DNA of 59,293 bases from Runella sp. CRIBMP (lineage in GTDB: Bacteria > Bacteroidota > Bacteroidia > Cytophagales > Spirosomataceae), in assembly GCF_009905605.1 (NCBI RefSeq), contig NZ_JAAAKZ010000026.1:1-59293 (forward strand). Reading direction: 5' to 3'. Under the pieces are notes generated by a model, which ran no database searches, was not told the origin of the DNA, and worked only from the letters and a program-made list of their open reading frames with translations. Below, piece by piece: positions 1-6,124 of this stretch. Each line of letters begins with the position of its first letter. Within the stretch, counting starts at the first letter, position 1. The translations under genes were made by a program, and so were the position numbers.

Positions 1-76
1 CTGTCAAACAACTACCCCAAAATTGTACTTTTTCCAACAATTTCAATGAACTTCAAAGATATGTGCGGCGGGCCGC
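1..76 (+). mobile_element. 5' end remnant of an IS110-type element
   Basis: Bases 1-63 are the exact reverse complement of 59218-59280, and the match continues to base 76 with two mismatches inside a GC-rich tract. The segment holds the upstream end of the IS and the first codons of its transposase (start at 46, reading M-N-F-K-D-M). The IS sequence then stops in the GC-rich tract and is replaced by unrelated DNA. It is therefore a truncated second copy, oriented opposite to the copy at the right edge. The window may begin here because an assembly broke in the repeat. Confidence 0.8.
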
Positions 77-79
77 TCG
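64..79. repeat. GC-rich tract at IS truncation point
   Basis: The tract TGCGGCGGGCCGCTCG lies exactly where the IS110 remnant ends, after codon 6 of the transposase. The core GCGGCGGGCCGC matches GCGGCGGACCGC at 59206-59217 of the other copy, at the same IS position. It resembles the 16-bp insertions at 6062, 58642, 58803 and 59129. Its own boundaries are not certain because the sequence to the right has no reference copy here. Confidence 0.5.
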
Positions 80-207
80 GATCCCTTTGGGCACACGGGT
101 TTTCACGGATTAAATCCGTGTCATCCGTATGCCATTTAACAGTCTGAAAAAAGCAAAATAAGCTCAGTCAATACATTAGCAGTTAAAGCATAAAATTAAC
201 CCAAAAA

Positions 208-2016
208 ATGGCAAAAGGAAGAGGAACGGGCGTGGAATTGTCGCCCGAAGATAAAAAGCGAAAACTCAACAAAGAAAGTCTGTCGAAAGCCCTCAAGATA
301 TTTCGATTTATTTTACCCTATAAAAACACATTTCTGGTAGGAATCCTTTTCCTGCTTCTCTCGCTCACGACCAACCTTATTTTCCCCAAATTGATTGGCG
401 AAATTGTGGCGGTGATTGAAGGAAAATCGACTTATGAGCTCAATCAGGTGGTTCTTTTTCTGATTGGTATTTTGGTGCTGCAATCGCTCTTTTCGTTTGG
501 GCGTATTTATTTTTTCTCCATCGTGAGCGAGAAAGGCATGGCCGATATTCGACGTACTTTATACGGCAAAATCGTATCGTTGCCCATTCCTTTTTTTGAA
601 CAACGCCGCGTGGGCGAACTCATGAGCCGCATCACCTCCGATGTGCAGGCGTTGCAGGATGTGCTATCATTTACCTTGGCCGAATTGTTTCGTTCATTGG
701 CAACGGTGGTGGTGGGTATCGTAATTATCTGCTTTATTTCTTGGAAACTGACCATTTTTATGTTGGCTACGTTTCCCGTGGCTATCGTAGTCGCCATGAT
801 TTTTGGGCGCTACATCCGCAAACTCTCCAAGAAAGCCCAAGACGAACTGGCCAACGCCAACGTCGTGGTGGAAGAAACGCTCCAATCCGTGACAATCGTA
901 AAAGCTTTTACGAATGAATTTCTCGAAATCAACCGCTACGGCGACGCCCTTTCTCGCGTTATTACGGCCTCGTTAAAAGCGGCCCGTTTTCGCGGTGGAT
1001 TCGTTTCATTCATCATTTTTGCGCTGTTTGGCGGCATCGTCGGGGTGGTGTGGTACGGTGCTACGCTGGTACAAAGCGGTGAAATGCCCTTTTCTGAATT
1101 GATGACCTTCATTTTCTACACCATGTTTATCGGTGGTTCTATTGGCGGTTTGGGCGATATGTACGCCCAGATTCAGAAAACTTTGGGCGCTTCGGAGCGA
1201 TTGCTGGAAATTTTGGACGAAAAATCAGAAGTGGATGTGCACCAACGGGTACAACCGATTACGGTAAACGGCAATATTGCTTTTGATAACGTACAATTTG
1301 CCTACCCTACCCGACCCGATATGCAGGTATTGAAAGGCGTCTCGCTCAACGTACCTGCTGGTCAGAAAATCGCGTTGGTAGGTTATAGCGGCGCTGGAAA
1401 ATCAACCATCGTGCAACTTTTGATGCGTTATCATACCCCGCTGGGCGGCAAAATCTCGGTAGATGGGCAGGATATTCAGACCTTTGATATTACGGCTTAC
1501 CGCCAAAACATCGCCGTGGTGCCTCAGGAAGTCATTTTGTTTGGCGGCACCATCCGCGAAAACATCGCTTATGGAAAGCCCAACGCTACCCAAGAAGAGA
1601 TTCGGGAAGCCGCCCGCAAAGCCAACGCCCTCGACTTTATTGAATCTTTTCCCGACCAATTGGAAACCATCGTGGGCGAACGCGGCATCAAACTTTCGGG
1701 CGGTCAGCGTCAGCGGATTGCCATTGCAAGGGCCATTTTGAAAGACCCCAAAATCCTGATTCTCGACGAAGCCACCAGCTCGTTGGATGCCGAGTCGGAA
1801 AAATTGGTACAGGATGCCCTTGACCGTTTAATGCAGAATCGCACCACCATCATCATTGCCCACCGACTGGCCACTGTTCGCAACGTAGATTGCATCTATG
1901 TCATCAAAGAAGGCACCATCTTTGAGTCTGGCACCCACGAAGAACTGGCCCTGAACGAAAACGGCCTGTATGCGGGCCTGATTAAGTTACAATTTGAACT
2001 GGTCGACGGCGTTTAG
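208..2016 (+). CDS. ABC transporter, fused permease/ATPase half-exporter (MsbA-like)
   Basis: 602 residues, the usual length for a type IV half-transporter that works as a homodimer in the inner membrane. A hydrophobic domain with about six membrane segments fills residues 40-330. The ATPase follows, with Walker A GYSGAGKST near 392, signature LSGGQRQR near 496, Walker B ILILDEATSSLD near 516 and the switch histidine in IAHRLATV near 552. These residues are intact, so it should be active. The family exports lipid A, lipids, peptides or drugs, and substrate cannot be read from sequence. It is 4 kb from the RiPP genes on the other strand, so a role in peptide export is only a possibility. Confidence 0.9.
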   Translation: MAKGRGTGVELSPEDKKRKLNKESLSKALKIFRFILPYKNTFLVGILFLLLSLTTNLIFPKLIGEIVAVIEGKSTYELNQVVLFLIGILVLQSLFSFGRIYFFSIVSEKGMADIRRTLYGKIVSLPIPFFEQRRVGELMSRITSDVQALQDVLSFTLAELFRSLATVVVGIVIICFISWKLTIFMLATFPVAIVVAMIFGRYIRKLSKKAQDELANANVVVEETLQSVTIVKAFTNEFLEINRYGDALSRVITASLKAARFRGGFVSFIIFALFGGIVGVVWYGATLVQSGEMPFSELMTFIFYTMFIGGSIGGLGDMYAQIQKTLGASERLLEILDEKSEVDVHQRVQPITVNGNIAFDNVQFAYPTRPDMQVLKGVSLNVPAGQKIALVGYSGAGKSTIVQLLMRYHTPLGGKISVDGQDIQTFDITAYRQNIAVVPQEVILFGGTIRENIAYGKPNATQEEIREAARKANALDFIESFPDQLETIVGERGIKLSGGQRQRIAIARAILKDPKILILDEATSSLDAESEKLVQDALDRLMQNRTTIIIAHRLATVRNVDCIYVIKEGTIFESGTHEELALNENGLYAGLIKLQFELVDGV

Positions 2017-2038
2017 TGGAAATACCCGACAATTGTCC

Positions 2039-2068
2039 TTTGGATTTTCGGGAGTATTTCTAATTTTA
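2039..2068 (+). promoter_or_regulatory. Candidate Bacteroidota promoter for the holin-like gene
   Basis: TTTG at 2039-2042 and TAATTTTA at 2061-2068 are separated by 18 bases, close to the -33 TTTG / -7 TAnnTTTG pattern of Bacteroidota primary-sigma promoters. The start codon is 50 bases downstream. Confidence 0.4.
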
Positions 2069-2118
2069 CAACCGAAAATCTTTCCTTATTCATTTTCAAA
2101 CCAAACCTTTCCTCTTTT

Positions 2119-2457
2119 ATGATAAATCTGATTGTACGCCTCATTGTAAGCACTATTGTGGTGATAGCCGCCAGCCGCGTGCTCCAGGGCTTTTACGTTG
2201 ACACCACCCAAACCGCCATTATTGTTGCCATCGTGATGGGATTGCTCAATACGTTTATAAAACCGATATTGCTCTTTTTCTCGTTGCCCATCACCATTCT
2301 AACCCTTGGTTTGTTTTATTTCGTCATCAACATCCTGATTGTTTATCTCTGCGATTATCTGGTAGACGGCTTCAGCGTTTCTAGCATTTTGGCCGCGTTA
2401 TTGTTCAGCTTAGGACTGTCGTTGGCGCAAGCCATTGTTGGCATTTTTCTGGACTAA
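2119..2457 (+). CDS. Phage holin family 4 (YvlD-like) membrane protein
   Basis: 112 residues that are nearly all membrane: an N-terminal segment (IVRLIVSTIVVIAASRVL), then a conserved stretch with N-T-F-I-K-P-I-L near residue 45, and two more hydrophobic segments. Length and the NTFIKP-type motif fit the Phage_holin_4_2 / YvlD family, which is chromosomal in most bacteria and not evidence for a prophage. Its role is poorly defined and has been linked to envelope stress in some species. It has its own candidate promoter and is followed by a strong terminator at 2477. Confidence 0.8.
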   Translation: MINLIVRLIVSTIVVIAASRVLQGFYVDTTQTAIIVAIVMGLLNTFIKPILLFFSLPITILTLGLFYFVINILIVYLCDYLVDGFSVSSILAALLFSLGLSLAQAIVGIFLD

Positions 2458-2476
2458 AAGCGTACGTTTCAATATA

Positions 2477-2512
2477 AAAAGGGCCTGATTTTATCGAAAA
2501 TCAGGCCCTTTT
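2477..2512. terminator. Rho-independent terminator
   Basis: A perfect 16-base inverted repeat (AAAAGGGCCTGATTTT and its complement) with loop ATCG, flanked by A- and T-runs so it can act on either strand. It closes the holin-like gene. Confidence 0.85.
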
Positions 2513-2590
2513 GGTTGAACTTGGTGGGGTAGGTTTCTTAAAACCGCCCGTGAGGTTGCTCACAACCTTGTTTCTGATGGCGTAAGTAAC

Positions 2591-2736
2591 TTTTGATGCC
2601 GTTGCTGGTGTTCACATCAAAAACTTATACGGCATATCTATTTGAGAATGTACAGCTTTTCAATGTTGGACTTTTGTAGAAAATTACTTGTTAAAGAGTT
2701 AGGCAGGTTTGTTGGTAATAACATTAATAATGGCTA
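2591..2736. repeat. Palindrome-ended dispersed repeat, copy 1 (diverged)
   Basis: The left end TGCCGTTGCTGGTGTTCACA and the right end TTGGTAATAACATTAATAATGGC are diverged versions of the inverted ends seen best in copy 3 (5911-6097). The interior shares ggcatatctatttgagaa and gttggacttttgt with copy 3. It lies just upstream of the gene at 2764. Confidence 0.6.
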
Positions 2737-2763
2737 ATAACCTAATAAAATTACTCTATTTTT

Positions 2764-3447
2764 ATGAACTATAATAATTCAAATTGGTACTTGATGCAAT
2801 ACTCAATAACTCCAACAATAGTTGGGGTTAAAGATGGAATGCCACAGGCAAAAATAGAAAAAGAGGGATTTGCCAAAGAATCAAGTTATGAAAATATAAT
2901 TAACTGGTTCTCATCTTTTGAAAATAGATTTAAAATTCCAATCTATAGAATGTATTTTGAATGTATAAAAATGAAAAAATTTGCTAAATTGACCGATTTT
3001 ATCTCATTAAATTACATTAGTACTTGTGTTCAATTTGCTGTAAGCCCTAAAGCCGTACATACATTAAAGCAATATGAAATAAATTTTGAGTTGTATGATT
3101 GTCAAATTTATTATCGAAATTCAATTATTAATGACTACAAGGTGCTTTATTTACCTTTTCTTGATTTAGATAATTTTGATATAGAGAACTCTGTTTTTTA
3201 TACAGGTTCTTTTATAACGAAAGATAAACAATATTTAAAAATAAAAAATAAAGAAGATTATTTAAGTGTTAAATATGCAAAAAAAGCCGAAAAATTAAAG
3301 TTAGGAAAAATTTTTGATGAAAACACTGACATGTTTAATTCTATTTTCGGAGGCATAATTGTTTCTAAGAGATTAAAAGATGCTATTCTTAAAATAGGTA
3401 TAACAGGAATAGAATTTAACTTACCTGATAAGCCAATGATTGAATAA
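2764..3447 (+). CDS. Imm11/DUF1629-like immunity protein (putative)
   Basis: 227 residues, strongly AT-rich and Lys/Asn/Ile-rich, unlike the neighbouring core genes. No signal peptide or membrane segment is visible. The C-terminal part contains I-V-S-K-R-L-K-D-A-I near 195 followed by G-I-T-G-I-E-F, resembling the 'iVSerlkdal...gitGief' ending of DUF1629/Imm11 proteins, which neutralise secreted toxins. No toxin gene lies beside it, so it would be an orphan immunity gene. The family assignment is from memory of the motif and is tentative. It sits alone between two dispersed repeats, like a cassette, which suggests transfer. Confidence 0.6.
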   Translation: MNYNNSNWYLMQYSITPTIVGVKDGMPQAKIEKEGFAKESSYENIINWFSSFENRFKIPIYRMYFECIKMKKFAKLTDFISLNYISTCVQFAVSPKAVHTLKQYEINFELYDCQIYYRNSIINDYKVLYLPFLDLDNFDIENSVFYTGSFITKDKQYLKIKNKEDYLSVKYAKKAEKLKLGKIFDENTDMFNSIFGGIIVSKRLKDAILKIGITGIEFNLPDKPMIE

Positions 3448-3477
3448 TTTAAAAGGAAAAATTATTTAATTCTGACT

Positions 3478-3606
3478 CTTTTGTTTGTGTTATCATAAAC
3501 AACTTAAAACTACCGAAAATATATCGCTTTAAACGTTAAACTTTTGTAGTGCTTTACCTAATAAATACTGATAGTCAGGTTGTTGGTGATAACACCAACA
3601 ATGGCT
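3478..3606. repeat. Palindrome-ended dispersed repeat, copy 2
   Basis: The right end at 3580-3605 (TTGTTGGTGATAACACCAAC then AATGGC) is an uninterrupted version of the arm that is split in copy 3. The left end at 3481-3503 (TTGTTTGTGTTATCATAAAC) is a diverged inverted partner. The interior shares only short patches with the other copies. Confidence 0.6.
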
Positions 3607-3719
3607 AAAATAAACAAGGTTTATCAGTTTGTCTACGAAGTATTGCGTATATACAGATATTAGCGGTCATTGTAACAAACGACAGATTGCCGACAAAAAA
3701 CCAATTGACATTACAAACT

Positions 3720-4088
3720 ATGACACAAGATGAACAAATAATTGAATGCGAAACAAGACTTTTAGAAGCATTAAAAACTGGTGACATCCAAGTTCTCGAT
3801 GAACTGCTACACGACAATCTAATTTTTAATATTCCAACTGGACAGGCAATTACCAAAGAAATGGATATTGAAAATTATCGTTCGGGTATTATGACAGTTT
3901 ACGATATTTCGACAAGTGACCGAACCATAAAGACAGTTGAAAATGTTTCGACCGTTGTAGTTACTGTTTATTTAAAAGCAAAATATGCTGACCAAATTAT
4001 TGACGGAAAGTTTAGATATTTAAGAGTATGGAAATTGACTAATAATACTTGGAAAGTAATTGCAGGAAGCGGGTTTCAAATTCAATAG
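3720..4088 (+). CDS. SnoaL/NTF2-like (DUF4440) protein
   Basis: 122 residues from the ATG at 3720. An upstream TTG at 3687 would add an unlikely extension. The order of helices and strands fits the NTF2-like fold: an acidic N-terminal helix (DEQIIECETRLLEALKTGD), the motif L-L-H-D-N-L-I-F near 40, then alternating strands ending in V-W-K-L-T-N-N-T-W-K-V-I-A-G-S-G. Members are small hydrolases, isomerases or ligand-binding proteins, and no catalytic residue can be assigned here. AT-rich and single, between a dispersed repeat and an attC-like repeat, so probably a transferred cassette. Confidence 0.75.
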   Translation: MTQDEQIIECETRLLEALKTGDIQVLDELLHDNLIFNIPTGQAITKEMDIENYRSGIMTVYDISTSDRTIKTVENVSTVVVTVYLKAKYADQIIDGKFRYLRVWKLTNNTWKVIAGSGFQIQ

Positions 4089-4113
4089 AATAACCGACAC
4101 GAAATAACAACGA

Positions 4114-4246
4114 ACCGCTAACACGGGTTTTGTGTCATGCGGGGTGTCGTGCTTAAATCCAATTTCAGTTTTCCAATTGGGTGCTGGGTTGACAGTTTTG
4201 TGCTCCGAAATCCCGCCAGAACGCAAAGCCCGAAAACGTTGGTGGT
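4114..4246. repeat. attC-like nested inverted repeat
   Basis: Three nested complementary pairs: ACCGCTAAC (4114) with GTTGGTGGT (4238), CGGGTTTTGTG with CGCAAAGCCCG, and GCGGG with CCCGC. They fold the strand into one long imperfect hairpin. The outer arms end in AAC...GTT, as integron recombination sites do, though they do not fully match the RYYYAAC/GTTRRRY core. It directly follows the SnoaL-like gene. It fills most of the 345-base gap before the serine hydrolase gene. Confidence 0.5.
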
Positions 4247-4341
4247 AATTTTAGTGTAAATCTCAGTAGATCAGTGGAAAACACAACAAACTCCTTTCAA
4301 CACTAAAAACATACCGTTTATCACATTTTTAAATAATGCAA

Positions 4342-4364
4342 GATACTATGCAATGCAAGGTATC
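4342..4364. promoter_or_regulatory. Candidate regulator operator (PadR-like dyad)
   Basis: A 23-base imperfect palindrome with outer arms GATAC/GTATC and centre TGCAATGCA. It ends 11 bases before the -7 element at 4376, so it covers the expected -33 region. The TGCAATGCA-centred dyad resembles operators described for PadR-type repressors. No such regulator is adjacent. Confidence 0.4.
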
Positions 4365-4375
4365 ATGCTATCTTG

Positions 4376-4383
4376 TACCTTTG
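4376..4383 (+). promoter_or_regulatory. -7 element TACCTTTG upstream of the serine hydrolase gene
   Basis: TACCTTTG matches the Bacteroidota -7 consensus TAnnTTTG. It would start transcription near 4390, 45 bases before the ATG at 4434, and argues against the earlier in-frame ATG at 4353. Confidence 0.55.
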
Positions 4384-4433
4384 CTTTTCAACTACATTTA
4401 TCTATTAAAGATTTAAAGCAAAAGTATAACGCA

Positions 4434-5555
4434 ATGAAAAACTTATTTAGCGGTTTGAAAGTAAACATCGCATTCCTATTCCTAACAATAGGAAATATTT
4501 CCTTAGCCCAAACACGAATTCAAAAGATAGACAAACTACTTGATTCACTTATTTTACAGCAGAAATTTAATGGCAACGTTTTAATTGCAGAAAAAGGAGA
4601 AATTATTTACAATCGTAGTTTTGGACTTGCAAACGAAACAACAAAGGAAAAACTGACTCAAAAATCAATTTTTGAGCTAGCTTCTTGTTCAAAGCAGTTT
4701 ACCGCTATGGGTATTATAATTCTTAAAGAAAAAGGCAAGTTAAATTTAGACGATAAAATTTCAAAATACATTCCCGAACTATCAAACTATAAAGGAATAT
4801 CAATAAAAAATCTATTGCACCATACAGGGGGACTTCCGGATTATATGCCACTAATGGATAAAGTTTGGGACAAAACCAAAATAGCAACGAACAAAGATAT
4901 TATTGATTTTTTCAGTAAGTACAACCCGAAAGCTTTGTTTGAACCAAATACTAAGCATGAATATAGTAACACAGGGTATGCTCTACTTGCTACGATAATA
5001 GAAAAAGTATCAGGACAGACTTATGCAGAATTTATGAAGGAACAAGTTTTTAAACCTTTAAAAATGAAAAACTCATTTGTTTACAACAGACGACTCTCAC
5101 CAAAGAAAATTAAAAATTATGCTCTTGGATATTTATTTATAAAAAGTCAAAATAAGTATGTTTTACCGGATGACTATGAGAAAACAAAAATGGTATATTG
5201 GTTAGACGGGGTTGTAGGCGATGGAACTGTAAACTCAAACGTTATTGACCTTTTAAAGTGGGACAGGTCTTTATATACATCAAAATTGGTTTCAGCTGAG
5301 AGTTTAAAAGAAGTTTTTGCAAATGGGTTATTAAATGATGGTTCAAGCGGAAAACATGGATTTGGTTGGAGAATGTTAGACACAAAAGAATTTGGAAGAA
5401 TTGCAAAACATAGTGGAGGTTGGCCAGGATATATGACATACATTGAAAGAAACATGGATAATGACAAGACAATAATAATCCTTCAAAATCATTATAATGT
5501 TACAATGCCAGCAGACGAAATAAGAAACATTTTGTATAACATTGAAAAAAAATAA
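4434..5555 (+). CDS. Beta-lactamase-family (class C-like) serine hydrolase, secreted
   Basis: 373 residues. The chosen start gives a clean signal peptide (MKNLFSGLKVNIAFLFLTIG, cleavage after about SLAQ). Penicillin-binding fold motifs are present: SxxK as S-C-S-K near 86, YxN as Y-S-N in HEYSNTGYALL near 180, and the third motif H-S-G near 325 in KHSGGWPGY. Such proteins are usually peptidases or esterases acting in the periplasm rather than true resistance enzymes. The gene is AT-rich, stands alone, and follows an attC-like repeat and a possible repressor dyad, consistent with acquisition. Confidence 0.85.
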   Translation: MKNLFSGLKVNIAFLFLTIGNISLAQTRIQKIDKLLDSLILQQKFNGNVLIAEKGEIIYNRSFGLANETTKEKLTQKSIFELASCSKQFTAMGIIILKEKGKLNLDDKISKYIPELSNYKGISIKNLLHHTGGLPDYMPLMDKVWDKTKIATNKDIIDFFSKYNPKALFEPNTKHEYSNTGYALLATIIEKVSGQTYAEFMKEQVFKPLKMKNSFVYNRRLSPKKIKNYALGYLFIKSQNKYVLPDDYEKTKMVYWLDGVVGDGTVNSNVIDLLKWDRSLYTSKLVSAESLKEVFANGLLNDGSSGKHGFGWRMLDTKEFGRIAKHSGGWPGYMTYIERNMDNDKTIIILQNHYNVTMPADEIRNILYNIEKK

Positions 5556-5630
5556 ACGATAAATATAAAAAAATGCCACCAATAACTAAGAGCTTGTTTG
5601 GAAATAAATAAGTGATGGGAATCGTCTCAT

Positions 5631-5654
5631 CTTTGTTGTGACCAAACAACAAAG
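5631..5654. other. Small hairpin upstream of the 5672 gene
   Basis: CTTTGTTGT and its exact complement ACAACAAAG are separated by six bases. No T-run follows, so it may be an operator or leader hairpin rather than a terminator. Confidence 0.35.
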
Positions 5655-5671
5655 TGATTTAAATACTTAAA

Positions 5672-6040
5672 ATGAAGCTCATACAACTTTTTAAAGGATA
5701 CGATAATGTCTTGTATATTCATGCAGTATCTCCCTCAAAATTTGGCTTGGTAGAATCTGAGCCATATTATTCAATCAATTTAGATATTGAAATGGAGCAG
5801 AACTTAATATTATCATATATTAATAATGCATTGATAGGTAGCTTAAATGAGAAAATATTTGCTGAAGATGTTAATCCAAGAGAACTTGATAAATTACAGT
5901 CTCCTTTTGATGCCGTTGTTGGTGTTATCACCAACAATTTAAATCTATCTAAAACATTACGCTATCAAACGTTATGGCATATCTATTTGAAAATATATAA
6001 CTTTTTTGATGTTAGGCTTTTGTGTAAAATCGCCTCATAA
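5672..6040 (+). CDS. Hypothetical protein whose 3' end runs into a dispersed repeat
   Basis: 122 residues, not recognised. The first 79 or so residues look like a genuine small soluble protein with AT-rich codons (start MKLIQLFKGYDN). From about residue 80 (DAVVGVITNN) the reading frame is encoded by the dispersed repeat that begins at 5911, so the C-terminal third is not native. The original gene was probably longer and was cut by the repeat, or the repeat supplied its stop. No function is proposed. Confidence 0.45.
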   Translation: MKLIQLFKGYDNVLYIHAVSPSKFGLVESEPYYSINLDIEMEQNLILSYINNALIGSLNEKIFAEDVNPRELDKLQSPFDAVVGVITNNLNLSKTLRYQTLWHIYLKIYNFFDVRLLCKIAS

Positions 6041-6097
6041 AGAGTGAGAAGTGGGTTGTTGCGGGGCCGCCCGGGCGGTGATAACACCAACAATGGC
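5911..6097. repeat. Palindrome-ended MITE-like repeat, copy 3
   Basis: The left end (5911-5937) and right end (6056-6097) are inverted copies of the same 26-base sequence, TGCC(G/A)TTGTTGGTGTTATC and its continuation. Each end is itself palindromic around TTGGTG(T/A)TATCACCAA. The element would be 171 bp without the 16-bp GC-rich insertion in its right arm. The structure suggests a non-autonomous element. No transposase with matching ends was seen in the window. Confidence 0.65.
6062..6077. repeat. 16-bp GC-rich insertion in a repeat arm
   Basis: CGGGGCCGCCCGGGCG interrupts the right arm of repeat copy 3 between TTGTTG and GTGATAACACC. The intact arm is seen in copy 2 (3580-3605), so exactly 16 bases were added (placement ambiguous by one base). 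No target-site duplication is visible. Confidence 0.7.
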
Positions 6098-6124
6098 TAA
6101 AATTTTGAGTGGCAATAATTCTCA

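Noticed and set aside
208-2016. ABC exporter as dedicated transporter of the RiPP product
   Set aside because: It is on the opposite strand, 4 kb away and separated by an island of transferred genes. It has no peptidase domain. Kept only as a remote possibility.
2119-2457. Holin-like gene as sign of a prophage
   Set aside because: The family is chromosomal in most bacteria, and no phage structural or lysis genes are nearby.
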